From RYN-230 sp963723595 (GTDB lineage: Bacteria > Actinomycetota > Actinomycetes > Streptosporangiales > Streptosporangiaceae): a stretch of 64,000 nucleotides of DNA. A program made the translations under genes and the position numbers. This document shows positions 54,209 to 62,856 of the stretch, piece by piece. Positions within the stretch are counted from its first letter, which is position 1, and each line of letters begins with the position of its first letter. Location of the stretch: contig CAVRRQ010000003.1 of the NCBI GenBank assembly GCA_963723595.1, positions 248,001 to 312,000 on the forward strand. The letters are read 5' to 3'. Under the pieces are notes generated by a model. That model was given only the letters and a program-made list of their open reading frames with translations, ran no database searches and was not told where the DNA came from.

Positions 54209-54626
54209 GAACTGGGCCCTGGTCCGCCTGGCGGACCGAATGCCACAGCCGCTCGTACCAGGGGGTGCCCGCGGCCGCGCTCCCGGCGGGGCTGCGTCCG
54301 GCCGCCTGGCCGCCGATGATCACGTAGCAGTTGGCCCCGGGCAGGCACATGTGCAGCCGGTCCTGGGCCTGCTGCTCGATGTAGGCGGGCTCGCCCAGCC
54401 GCAGCGCCTCGGCCCGCAGCCGCGCCAGCTCGGCCGTGGTGGCCTGGCTCTGCGCCTGGAGCTGGTCGATCTGGCGGCGCTGGGCGATGTACTCGCGCAC
54501 CGGGTAGGCCAGGCTCAGGGCGATCGCGCAGACGACCACCGCCAGGACGGCCGCCCGGCTGGTGAACCGGGCCCGCTGCGGCGGCGGCCGTTCACCAGCC
54601 GGGCGCCGGGGCTGCGCGCCGGACAT
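54201..54626 (-). CDS. ftsB: FtsB/DivIC family septum formation initiator
   Basis: Cell-division protein of about 141 residues. There is one membrane helix (AAVLAVVVCAIALSLAYPVR) after a basic cytoplasmic N-terminus. A coiled coil follows (REYIAQRRQIDQLQAQSQAT to LARLRAEALRLGEPAY), and then the conserved DRLHMCLPGANCYVIIG. It should join FtsL and FtsQ in the divisome. ATG 54626 overlaps the eno stop by one base (TGATG); a GTG at 54629 is also possible. Confidence 0.9.
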   Translation of the reverse strand: MSGAQPRRPAGERPPPQRARFTSRAAVLAVVVCAIALSLAYPVREYIAQRRQIDQLQAQSQATTAELARLRAEALRLGEPAYIEQQAQDRLHMCLPGANCYVIIGGQAAGRSPAGSAAAGTPWYERLWHSVRQADQGPVRG

Positions 54627-55909
54627 CACTCAGCCGCGGTCCAGCGGGGGAACGCCGCGGCGCCTGCGTAGCTGGCGGCGTCGTCGAGGAGTTCCTCGAT
54701 GCGCATCAGCTGGTTGTACTTGGCGACCCGCTCACCCCGGGCCGGCGCACCCGCCTTGATCTGGCCCGCGTTGACCGCCACCGCGAGGTCGGCGATGGTC
54801 GTGTCGTCCGTCTCCCCCGACCGGTGCGAGATCATGCAGCTGAACCCGCTGCGCTGGGCCATGGCCACCGCGTCGAGCGTCTCGGTGATCGACCCGATCT
54901 GGTTCACCTTGACCAGCAGCGAGTTCGCGGCCCGCTCGGCGATGCCCCGGCGCAGCCGTTCCGGGTTGGTGACGAACAGGTCGTCCCCGACGATCTGCAC
55001 CCGGTCACCCACGGCCCCGGTCAGCGTCGTCCAGCCGTCCCAGTCCTCCTCGGACAGCGGGTCCTCGAGCGACACGATCGGGTAGGCGCCCAGCCATTCC
55101 GTGTAGATGCGGGTCATCCCGGCCGCGTCCTGGGCGGAGCCCTCGAACTGGTAGGCACCGTCGGAGTAGAACTCGGTGGCCGCGGCGTCGATGGCCAGCG
55201 CGACGTCGAGGCCCGGGCTGAACCCGGCCTTGCCGATCGCCTCGACGATCAGGTCCAGCGCGGCCCGGTTGTTGTCCAGGTCCGGGGCGAAGCCTCCCTC
55301 GTCCCCGACCCCGGTGGCCAGGCCATGCTGCTTCAGCACCGACTTCAGCGCCTGATAGGTCTCCGCACCCCACTGGACGGCCTCGGTGAACGTGGCCGCG
55401 CCGATCGGCGCGATCATGAACTCCTGGATGTCCACGCTGTTGTCCGCGTGGGCCCCGCCGTTGAGGATGTTCATCATGGGCACCGGCAGCAGGTGCGCGT
55501 TCGGGCCGCCCAGGTACCGGAACAGGGGCAGCCGCGCGGACTGCGCGGCGGCCTTGGCCACCGCCATGCTGGTGCCGGTGATGGCGTTCGCGCCCACCCG
55601 CGACTTGTCCGGGGTCCGGTCCAGGTCGATCATGGCCTGGTCGATCAGGCGCTGGTCATCGGCGTCGTAGCCGAGCAGCTCGGGCTGGATCTCGTCGATG
55701 ACGGCCTGGACGGCCTTGGTCACCGACTTGCCGCCGTACTCGTCACCGCCGTCCCGGAGTTCCACCGCCTCGAAGGCACCGGTCAACGCGCCACTGGGGG
55801 CCGCGGCGCGGCCCAGCGAGCCATCGTCGAGGGCGACCTCGACTTCCAGGGTGGGGTTTCCGCGGGAATCCAGAATCTGCCTGGCGTGTACCGCCTCGAT
55901 CGAGGCCAC
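54626..55909 (-). CDS. eno: Enolase (phosphopyruvate hydratase)
   Basis: Glycolytic enzyme of 427 residues that makes PEP. Nearly all catalytic and metal residues are in place: GGAHADNSVDIQEFM, GDEGGFAP, ALAIDAAATEFY, SLEDPLSEEDWDGW, VGDDLFVTN, the Lys in LLVKVNQIGS, and MISHRSGETDDT. The exception is the mobile loop, which reads PSGALTGAFEAVELRDGG instead of P-S-G-A-S-T-G: the near-invariant Ser is Leu (TTG for TCG). GTG 55909 has AGGAG upstream. The gene lies between mazG and ftsB, the usual order. Confidence 0.95.
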   Translation of the reverse strand: MASIEAVHARQILDSRGNPTLEVEVALDDGSLGRAAAPSGALTGAFEAVELRDGGDEYGGKSVTKAVQAVIDEIQPELLGYDADDQRLIDQAMIDLDRTPDKSRVGANAITGTSMAVAKAAAQSARLPLFRYLGGPNAHLLPVPMMNILNGGAHADNSVDIQEFMIAPIGAATFTEAVQWGAETYQALKSVLKQHGLATGVGDEGGFAPDLDNNRAALDLIVEAIGKAGFSPGLDVALAIDAAATEFYSDGAYQFEGSAQDAAGMTRIYTEWLGAYPIVSLEDPLSEEDWDGWTTLTGAVGDRVQIVGDDLFVTNPERLRRGIAERAANSLLVKVNQIGSITETLDAVAMAQRSGFSCMISHRSGETDDTTIADLAVAVNAGQIKAGAPARGERVAKYNQLMRIEELLDDAASYAGAAAFPRWTAAE

Positions 55910-56000
55910 GACGACTCCTGAAGCTCGGTGACTTTTGTCAGTAATGGAGCCTAGTGGAGTCACGGCAGGGGTCGGCACCGGCCACGCCGACCTTGACGTC

Positions 56001-57124
56001 TCAGTCCGTATCCGCCTCGTGACGGCGCTCGTCCTCTTCCCAGCGGCGCACCGCGTCAGCGTAGCGCCGGGCGGCGGCGCGCAGCTCAAGCTCGGGGTCG
56101 AGGCCCGCCCGGCGGGCCTCGGCCACCATCTCGAACAGCTCCGACCCCAGGCGGCTGCCCTCGTCCGGGCCCCCGGGGACGGCCAGATCCGGGGCAGGCC
56201 GGCCCGTTCGGCGCGGCCCTGCAGCTGGGCGGCCAGGGCCAGCGCGGGCTGGCCGGGCGGTACCCCGTCCAGGGCGGAGGCGGGCCGGTCACCGGCGGCC
56301 CGCTCGGCCCGCTCGGCCGCCTTGATCGCGTCCCAGTTGCGGGTCACGTCGTCCGCGCCGGACACGGTCACGTCGCCGAACACGTGCGGATGCCGCCGGA
56401 CCAGCTTGGTCACGATGCCGTCCGCCACGTCGTCCACGGTGAACCCGGTGCCGTCGGTACGCTCGGCGGCCACCCGGGCGTGGAACATGACCTGGAGCAG
56501 GACGTCACCGAGTTCCTCGCGCAGCGCCGCCCGGTCGCCGCTTTCCAGCGCGTCCAGCGCCTCGTAGGACTCCTCGAGCAGGTAGGGCGCCAGCGACTCG
56601 TGGGTCTGCCGGGCATCCCACGGGCAGTTGCGGCGCAGCGTGTCCATCACCGAGACCAGGGTGAGCAACTCCCCGCCGGGCAGCGGCGAGGAGCCGTAGA
56701 GGACCTCGACCGCGGTGTCACGCGGCCCCTCGCGCCCGCCCAGCGCGCCGGCCAGCGCCAGCGCGCCCGGCGGCTCTCCCGCGGGACGGCCCGGAGGATC
56801 TGGCGGGCTCAGCCACACGACGGTCCCATCAGGCACGGGACCCTCCGTCCCGGCCACCGCACCGGTGAGCAGGCGGGCCAGTTCCGGGGGCGCTGCCCCG
56901 GCGCTCCCGGCCAGGACCTCCCAGGCGATCCCGGCCTCGTCCAGCGCGGGCAGCAGCGGGTGACCGGCCGAAGGGGCCAGCACCCGCGCGGCGCCGCCCA
57001 GGACCTGCCAGGCCTGCCAGCTGAGCAGGCCCCCCCGGACCGTGGGCGCGGTCACCAGCAGCACCAGACGCCGGCTCTCGCCAGGGTCTGGAGCGGTATG
57101 ACCGTTAGCGGCCTGGTCTGTCAC
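56001..57124 (-). CDS. mazG: Nucleoside triphosphate pyrophosphohydrolase MazG, one frameshift
   Basis: NTP pyrophosphatase of about 374 residues that clears abnormal nucleotides. The N-terminal 150 residues are the actinobacterium-specific extension. The MazG domain starts at LVSVMDTLRRNCPWDARQTH and has the metal-binding E-E-x-x-E in LLEESYEALDALESGD with REELGDVLLQVMFHARVA. A second half-domain has VTKLVRRHPHVFGDV. The frame slips near 56195, after RAERAGLP. The last 60 residues, ending RRWEEDERRHEADTD, are in another frame with stop at 56001. Left uncorrected, the frame would run through the intergenic gap into eno. Confidence 0.9.
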
Positions 57125-57144
57125 TCCGATCGCGTCCGGCCGCC

Positions 57145-57834
57145 CTAGCAGGCGGGGGTCAGCTGCGGGGTCGACGTCGGGGACGCGCTGGGGCTGGGCG
57201 ATGCGGACTTAGCCGCGGCCGCGAGCTTGTTCGGCGCCGGGACCACCGAGACCTGGCTGTAGTCCAGCTGCCCGAACTGCGGGTTCACGTGGATCTCCAT
57301 GCTCTTGGCCGCCCGGCACTGGTACGTGTTGAACTGGCTGCCCAGCGTCTGCAGGGCCGCGGAGGCGGTGGGCAGCTTGCCGCCGTCGATCCGGTTCAGC
57401 AGCTGGTTCTGGATGGCCACGTACCGGCCGAGCTCGGTGATCTGGTCCGGCGGCACCCCGTTGGCCACGGCCAGGTCGGTCAGCGTGACCCCGCTCTGCT
57501 TGGCCTGCGCGGACGCGGACGCGAGGGCCTGCTGCACGTCCGCCTGGGTGATGGTCAGGTGGTTGCGCACCGCCATCTGCTCCCGGACCTGGAAGCGGAG
57601 CAGCCAGCTGAGCACCTGCTGCGGCATCTGGGACGCCGCGAACTGGAGCTGGACCTTGGCCTTGTGCGCCTTGTACGCGGCGTCCAGGTTTTTCACCTCG
57701 GCCGACACGGTCGCCGTGGGGATCCGCGACGTGTTCGTGACGGCCGCCGCGCCCAGCCGGACGGTCCCGCAGGCGGACAGCGTGAGCGCAGCGGCCAGCG
57801 CCGCGGCGGTCAGGGTGATGGGGGTGCGGAGCAC
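57145..57834 (-). CDS. SurA N-domain-like lipoprotein between mfd and mazG
   Basis: Lipoprotein of 229 residues: the signal peptide ends in lipobox TLSAC. VSAEVKNLDAAYKAHKAKVQLQ and LSWLLRFQVREQMAVRNHLTIT resemble the SurA/PrsA-type chaperone N-domain, but no PPIase domain follows. The C-terminus is a Ser/Pro-rich tail. A lipoprotein lies in the same position in Mycobacterium (I recall lpqU there, possibly unrelated). The likely role is folding or trafficking of exported proteins. The start is GTG 57834, 14 bp after the mfd stop. Confidence 0.85.
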   Translation of the reverse strand: MLRTPITLTAAALAAALTLSACGTVRLGAAAVTNTSRIPTATVSAEVKNLDAAYKAHKAKVQLQFAASQMPQQVLSWLLRFQVREQMAVRNHLTITQADVQQALASASAQAKQSGVTLTDLAVANGVPPDQITELGRYVAIQNQLLNRIDGGKLPTASAALQTLGSQFNTYQCRAAKSMEIHVNPQFGQLDYSQVSVVPAPNKLAAAAKSASPSPSASPTSTPQLTPAC

Positions 57835-57848
57835 GACGGCGTCCCTTC

Positions 57849-60800
57849 CTATCCCTCAGGTGTCACCGGTGCGTCAGGCTCGAAGACAGCCTCGATGAGC
57901 TGGCCGCACCAGGTCAGGAGTTCGGTGTCCCGGAGCAGCGGGGCGCCCGGCGGGGCGGGCTGTCCCGGGCGCCGGCCTGATCCTGCCCTGGGCACCGGTA
58001 CGAGCATGCTACGGGTGGCCGGCTTGAGCACGGTCTTCGGGTACAGCCGCTGGACCCGGACCTGGCGTGAGTCGGGCAGCTCGGCCGGGGAGAACCGGAT
58101 GAACGTGCCCTGCTGGACGATGTCGGTCAGCCCGGCCCGCCGCGCCCGGGACCGCAGCCGGGCCACGTCGAGCAGGTTGGCCACCGGCTCCGGCGGCGGC
58201 CCGTAGCGGTCCACGAGCTCGTCCCGCACCTCGGCGACATCCTCCGGGGAATCGATGGCCGCGATCCGGGTGTACGCCTCCAGGCGCAGCCGCTCGCCGG
58301 CCACATAGTCGTGCGGGATGTGCGCGTTGACCGGCAGCTCCACCCGGACCTCGGGCCGCTCGGCCGGCCCGTCACCCTTCAGCTCGTTGACCGCCTCGCC
58401 GATCATCCGCACGTACAGGTCGAAGCCGACCCCGGCGATGTGCCCGGACTGCTCCCCGCCGAGCAGGTTGCCCGCCCCGCGGATCTCCAGGTCCTTGAGG
58501 GCCACGTACATGCCCGCCCCGGCCTCGGTGTGCTGGGCGATCGTGGCCAGCCGCTCGTGCGCGGTCTCGGTCAGCGGCACTTCCGGCGGGTACAGGAAGT
58601 AGGCGTACCCGCGCTCGGTGCTGCGCCCGACCCGGCCGCGCAGCTGGTGCAGCTGGGGCAGCCCGTAGGTGTCGGCGCGGTCCACGATCAGCGTGTTGGC
58701 GTTGGGGATGTCCAGCCCGGATTCGATGATCGTCGTGGACACCAGCACGTCGAACTTGCGGTCCACGAAGTCGGTCATGATCCGCTCGAGCGTGTGCTCG
58801 TTCATCTGGCCGTGCGCGACCGCGACCCGGGCCTCCGGGACCAGCTCGCCGAGCCGGGCGGCTACCCGGCTGATCGAGCTCACCCGGTTGTGCACGAAGA
58901 AGACCTGGCCGTCGCGGAGCAGCTCGCGCCGGATGGCCGCGCCGATCTGCTTCTCGTCGTAGGCCCCGACCAGGGTGAGCACCGGATGGCGTTCCTCCGG
59001 CGGGGTCAGGATGGTGGACATCTCCCGGATGCCGGCGATGCCCATCTCCAGCGTGCGCGGGATCGGCGTGGCCGACATGGCCAGCACGTCAACCTCGGTG
59101 CGCATCCGCTTGAGGTACTCCTTGTGCTCCACCCCGAACCGCTGTTCCTCGTCCAGGATGACCAGCCCGAGCCGGGAAAAGTGGGTGTCCGGGGACAGCA
59201 GCCGGTGCGTGCCGACCACCACGTCCACCTTGCCCTCGGTCATGTCCTCCCGGACCCGGGCCGCCTCGGCGTCGCTGGAGAACCGGGACAGGCTCGCGAC
59301 CGTGACCGGGAACGGCGCGAACCGCTCGCTGAACGTCGCGTAGTGCTGCTGCGCGAGCAGCGTGGTCGGCACCAGCACCGCGACCTGCTGGCCGTCCTGG
59401 ACGGCCTTGAACGCGGCCCGCACCGCGATCTCCGTCTTGCCGTACCCGACGTCCCCGCAGATCAGCCGGTCCATCGGGACCGGGCGTTCCATGTCCCGCT
59501 TGACCTCGTCGATGGCTTCCAGCTGGTCGGGGGTTTCCACGTACGGGAACGCGTCCTCCAGCTCCCGCTGCCACGGGGTGTCCGGGCTGAACGCGTGCCC
59601 GGGCGAGGCCATCCGCGCCGAGTACAGCCGGATCAGCTCGCCCGCGATCTGCCGGACCGCCTTGCGCGCCCGGCCCTTGGTCTTGGCCCAGTCCGCCCCG
59701 CCCAGCCGGTGCAGGCTCGGCGCCTCCCCGCCGACGTAGCGGGTGACCTGGTCGAGCTGGTCGGTGGGCACGTAGAGCCGGTCCGGCGGCTGGCCGCGCT
59801 TGCTGGGCGCGTACTCGATGAGCAGGTACTCCCGGGTGGCGCCCTGGATGTTGCGGCTGGTCATCTCCAGGTAACGGCCCACGCCGTGCTGCTCGTGCAC
59901 GACGTAGTCACCCGTCTGGAGCTGCAGCGGGTCGATGCCGGGACGCCGGCGGGTCGGCATCCGCATGTCCTTGCTGGCGGTCCGCTGCCCGGCCAGATCC
60001 TCTTCGGTGAGCACCGCGAGCTTGATCGACGGCCAGGTGAACCCCGACCCGATCAGCCCGGTGCTGACGTAGGGCACGGACGGCTCGGGCGGCTGGTCCA
60101 GGTCGCCGAGCCGGGCCCCGATTTCCTCGCCGCGCAGCATCTCGGCCAGCCGCTGGGCGGGCCCGTGGCCCTCGGTGACCAGCACCACCCGCCAGCCGTC
60201 GGCCAGCCACTGGCGCACGTCCGCGAGGGCGCGCGCCGTCTCGCCCCGGTAGCCGGGCACGGGTGCGGCTTGCATCTGCAACGAAACGCGTTCCCCCTGG
60301 CCGGGGTCGGCCTCATCGGTGCCTTCCGCGCCGCTCGTCTCAGCACTGCTGAACGGGGTCACCGTCCACCAGGCGATGCCCAGGTGCTGGGCGGCCGCCC
60401 GGACCGCGGGCAGCGGCTGGAACGCGGCCGCACCCAGGTCGATGGGGGCCTGGCCGCCCGCGGCCGCGGTCACCCAGGAAGCCTCCAGGAATTCCTGGCT
60501 GGTCCGGACCAGGTCGTCGGCCCGGGCCCGGATCCGCTCGGGATCACAGGCCAGCACCAGACCGCCCGGGGGCACGTGGTCGAGCAGGAGTTCCATCCGG
60601 TCCGCCAGGACCGGCGCGAACGCCTCCATGCCCTCGACCGCGATACCGTCGGCCAGCTGACCCAGAATTTCGGCCAGCCCGGGATGATCCTCCGCGAGTC
60701 GCCTGGCCCGCTCCCGCACCTCCGGGGTGAGCAGCAGCTCCCGGCAGGGCGGCGCCCACAGCCCGTCGGTGGCGGCGTGCAGGCTGCGCTGGTCGGCGGC

Positions 60801-61511
60801 CCGGAAGTACCGGACCTCCTCTACCGTGTCCCCCCAGAACTCCACCCGGAGGGGGTGCTCCTCGGTCGGCGGGAACACGTCCAGGATGCCGCCGCGGACC
60901 GCGATTTCGCCGCGGTGCTCGACCAGGTCGGTGCGCGCGTAGCCGATCTCCACCAGGTGCGCGATGACCTCCTCGAAGCCGGCCGCCTGGCCGGTCCGCA
61001 GCGCCACCGGCTCCAGGTCGCCGAGCCCGCTCACCATCGGCTGGAGCAGGCTGCGCACCGGGGAGACCAGCACGGTGATGGCCCCCGACCGGGCGCTGCC
61101 GGAGTCCGGGTGCGCCATCCTGCGCAGCACGGCGAGCCGCCGTCCCGAAGTGTCCGAGCGGGGTGACAGCCGCTCGTGCGGGAGGGTCTCCCAGGCCGGG
61201 AAGCAGGCCACCGTCCCTTCGGGCAGCAGCGACCCGAGCGCGCTGGTCAGGTCCTCGGCCTCGCGGGCCGTCGCCGTCACCGCGAGCACGAACCGGGGCT
61301 GGCCCGGGGCGGCAGTGCCGGCGTCAGCGGGGCTGGCCACAGCGGGGCTGGCTATGCCCGGGCTGGCTGCGCCTGGGCTGGCGATCGAGGCGGCCAGGAA
61401 GGGGCGCAGCGCGGGCGGCGCCACGAGGTCGGTGTCCGCGTCGCCCTGGCTCAGGGCGCGCTGCAGCTGGGGATCCGCGGCGATGACGCTGAGCAGTCCG
61501 GCGAGGCTCAT
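57849..61511 (-). CDS. mfd: Transcription-repair coupling factor Mfd
   Basis: DNA translocase of 1220 residues that removes stalled RNA polymerase and recruits UvrA. The UvrB-like N-terminal module is at about 80-350 (RGGILDVFPPTEEHPLRVEF). The CarD-like RNA-polymerase-interacting domain is near 500-570 (GDYVVHEQHGVGRYLEM). The helicase core has Walker A ICGDVGYGKTEIAVRA, the DEEQ box VILDEEQRFG, and motif VI LHQLRGRVGRSTERGYAYF. The C-terminal TRCF domain includes RYGPPPEPVANLLDVARLR. ATG 61511 has AAGGAG upstream. Residues 49-68 are five-residue A-S-P-x-x repeats from a 15-bp DNA repeat (61327-61386). Confidence 0.96.
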   Translation of the reverse strand: MSLAGLLSVIAADPQLQRALSQGDADTDLVAPPALRPFLAASIASPGAASPGIASPAVASPADAGTAAPGQPRFVLAVTATAREAEDLTSALGSLLPEGTVACFPAWETLPHERLSPRSDTSGRRLAVLRRMAHPDSGSARSGAITVLVSPVRSLLQPMVSGLGDLEPVALRTGQAAGFEEVIAHLVEIGYARTDLVEHRGEIAVRGGILDVFPPTEEHPLRVEFWGDTVEEVRYFRAADQRSLHAATDGLWAPPCRELLLTPEVRERARRLAEDHPGLAEILGQLADGIAVEGMEAFAPVLADRMELLLDHVPPGGLVLACDPERIRARADDLVRTSQEFLEASWVTAAAGGQAPIDLGAAAFQPLPAVRAAAQHLGIAWWTVTPFSSAETSGAEGTDEADPGQGERVSLQMQAAPVPGYRGETARALADVRQWLADGWRVVLVTEGHGPAQRLAEMLRGEEIGARLGDLDQPPEPSVPYVSTGLIGSGFTWPSIKLAVLTEEDLAGQRTASKDMRMPTRRRPGIDPLQLQTGDYVVHEQHGVGRYLEMTSRNIQGATREYLLIEYAPSKRGQPPDRLYVPTDQLDQVTRYVGGEAPSLHRLGGADWAKTKGRARKAVRQIAGELIRLYSARMASPGHAFSPDTPWQRELEDAFPYVETPDQLEAIDEVKRDMERPVPMDRLICGDVGYGKTEIAVRAAFKAVQDGQQVAVLVPTTLLAQQHYATFSERFAPFPVTVASLSRFSSDAEAARVREDMTEGKVDVVVGTHRLLSPDTHFSRLGLVILDEEQRFGVEHKEYLKRMRTEVDVLAMSATPIPRTLEMGIAGIREMSTILTPPEERHPVLTLVGAYDEKQIGAAIRRELLRDGQVFFVHNRVSSISRVAARLGELVPEARVAVAHGQMNEHTLERIMTDFVDRKFDVLVSTTIIESGLDIPNANTLIVDRADTYGLPQLHQLRGRVGRSTERGYAYFLYPPEVPLTETAHERLATIAQHTEAGAGMYVALKDLEIRGAGNLLGGEQSGHIAGVGFDLYVRMIGEAVNELKGDGPAERPEVRVELPVNAHIPHDYVAGERLRLEAYTRIAAIDSPEDVAEVRDELVDRYGPPPEPVANLLDVARLRSRARRAGLTDIVQQGTFIRFSPAELPDSRQVRVQRLYPKTVLKPATRSMLVPVPRAGSGRRPGQPAPPGAPLLRDTELLTWCGQLIEAVFEPDAPVTPEG
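61327..61386. repeat. Four 15-bp repeats in the 5' part of mfd
   Basis: Units GCGGGGCTGGCCACA, GCGGGGCTGGCTATG, CCCGGGCTGGCTGCG and CCTGGGCTGGCGATC are in frame, encoding A-S-P-G-A/I/A/V type pentapeptides in a poorly conserved part of Mfd. Confidence 0.8.
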
Positions 61512-61657
61512 GGTCTCCTTGAGGTCAGCAGAAGAGCTGGGGTAGGCAGCACGAAAGGCCCGCGCTGGCGGGCAGCGGGGGCCCGGAGCCCTCACGCGGG
61601 ATACCCCTAGTTTACGTTCCGGGCCAGGCCACTCGGGCCCTTAGTCTCTACTGGCCC

Positions 61658-61910
61658 GGCCTCTCCTACGGGCTCGGCCGTACTCTCTCGGCCTCTCCTA
61701 CGGGCTCGGCTGTACTCTCTCGGCCTCTCCTACGGGCTCGGCTGTACTCTCTCGGCCTCTCCTACGGGCTCGGCTGTACTCTCTCGGCCTCTCCTACGGG
61801 CTCGGCCGTACTCTCTCGGCCTCTCCTACGGGCTCGGCCTGGCCTCACTCGGTCTCTCGGCCTCTCCTACGGGCTCGGCCGTACTCTCTCGGCCTCTCCT
61901 ACGGGCTCGG
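61658..61910. repeat. 32-bp intergenic minisatellite, eight copies
   Basis: Copies of GGCCTCTCCTACGGGCTCGG plus CYGTACTCTCTC start at 61658, 61690, 61722, 61754, 61786, 61818, 61859 and 61891. The period is 32 bp except for one 41-bp unit with an extra GGCCTCACTCGG-type insert. The array fills most of the 453-bp gap between the divergent mfd and methyltransferase genes. No open frame spans it. There are no unique spacers, so it is not a CRISPR array. Confidence 0.95.
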
Positions 61911-61964
61911 ACGCAGTTCCCCCGGCCCAGTTGGCGACTATTTGAATGCACGGGACTACGCTGT

Positions 61965-62813
61965 GTGTTTGTGACATCGGTGAGCGGTGTTCCGGGGAGC
62001 GGCACTGCCGGCCACGATGTTGCCCGCGGCCAGGGGCGTCATGCCCAGGCCAGGCAGCCGCGGGCGCAGGCCGGTGACGCACCGGATGATGCCCCGGAGA
62101 CGGCGTTGTTCTGCCGCTGGGCGCGGGGGTACGCGGGCGAGCGGTTCGGGCAGCCCATCGCCGTGCTGCTGGCGGGCGCGGTCACGGCCGCGGGTGACCT
62201 GGGCGCGGCCAGCTTGCGCGCGGCCGGCGCCGACCTGACCGTCGGCCTGGTCGACGACGACCAGCCGGTCACCCAGGCCGCGCTGGGCAGCCACCCGGGC
62301 CTGGCCCGGTGCCTGCTCGGGGACCTGCGGACGGTGCCGCTGCCCCAGCGCTCCTTCGACATCGTGCAAGCCACCCTGCTGCTGGAGCGGATCGAGCACG
62401 CGGAGCTGGTTCTGGACCGGCTGGTCGGCGCGCTCAAGCCCGGCGGCCTGCTGTGCCTGCAGGTCCGTGACCGGGACTGCGCGGCCGGCTTCCTGGACCG
62501 GGTGCTGCCCGGCTGGACCCGGCGGATGATCTGGCGCAAGCACCGTCCTGGCCGCCCGGGGCCGCATCCGGCCGTGTACGAGCGGGTCGCCTCGGCCCGC
62601 GGCGTCCAGTCCTACGCGCTGATGCGCGGCCTGGTGATCGCCGAGCAGCAGCCGCTGGGCGGGCTGGCCGGCGGCCTGCGCCCCGCGCCCCGGGGCTATC
62701 TGGCCGCCCAGAAGGCGGTCGCGGCGCTTTCCCGGGGGCGGCTGACCGCCGCGCATGAGGAACTGCTCTACGTCATGCGCAAGCCGGAGAACCGGTTCGC
62801 CCGTATCCTCTGA
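61965..62813 (+). CDS. Class I SAM-dependent methyltransferase-like protein
   Basis: Protein of about 282 residues. A Rossmann-type methyltransferase core is visible from IAVLLAGAVTAAGDLGAASL through RTVPLPQRSFDIVQATLLLE, where the acidic residue after the hydrophobic strand would contact SAM, to LVGALKPGGLLCLQVRDRD. The usual glycine-rich motif I is degenerate, so activity is uncertain. The start is GTG 61965 or GTG 61971. TACGCT lies 6-10 bp before, so the mRNA may be nearly leaderless. The gene is followed closely by the APS kinase fusion gene. Confidence 0.75.
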   Translation: MFVTSVSGVPGSGTAGHDVARGQGRHAQARQPRAQAGDAPDDAPETALFCRWARGYAGERFGQPIAVLLAGAVTAAGDLGAASLRAAGADLTVGLVDDDQPVTQAALGSHPGLARCLLGDLRTVPLPQRSFDIVQATLLLERIEHAELVLDRLVGALKPGGLLCLQVRDRDCAAGFLDRVLPGWTRRMIWRKHRPGRPGPHPAVYERVASARGVQSYALMRGLVIAEQQPLGGLAGGLRPAPRGYLAAQKAVAALSRGRLTAAHEELLYVMRKPENRFARIL

Positions 62814-62856
62814 GCGGGGCGCCTGCCCGGGGCGCGGCGCCGGACGGAGGGTGAAC

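Noticed and set aside
61658..61910. Possible CRISPR array, because the period is 32 bp.
   Set aside because: The copies are contiguous with no unique spacers, there are no cas genes nearby, and the units are not repeat-spacer alternations.
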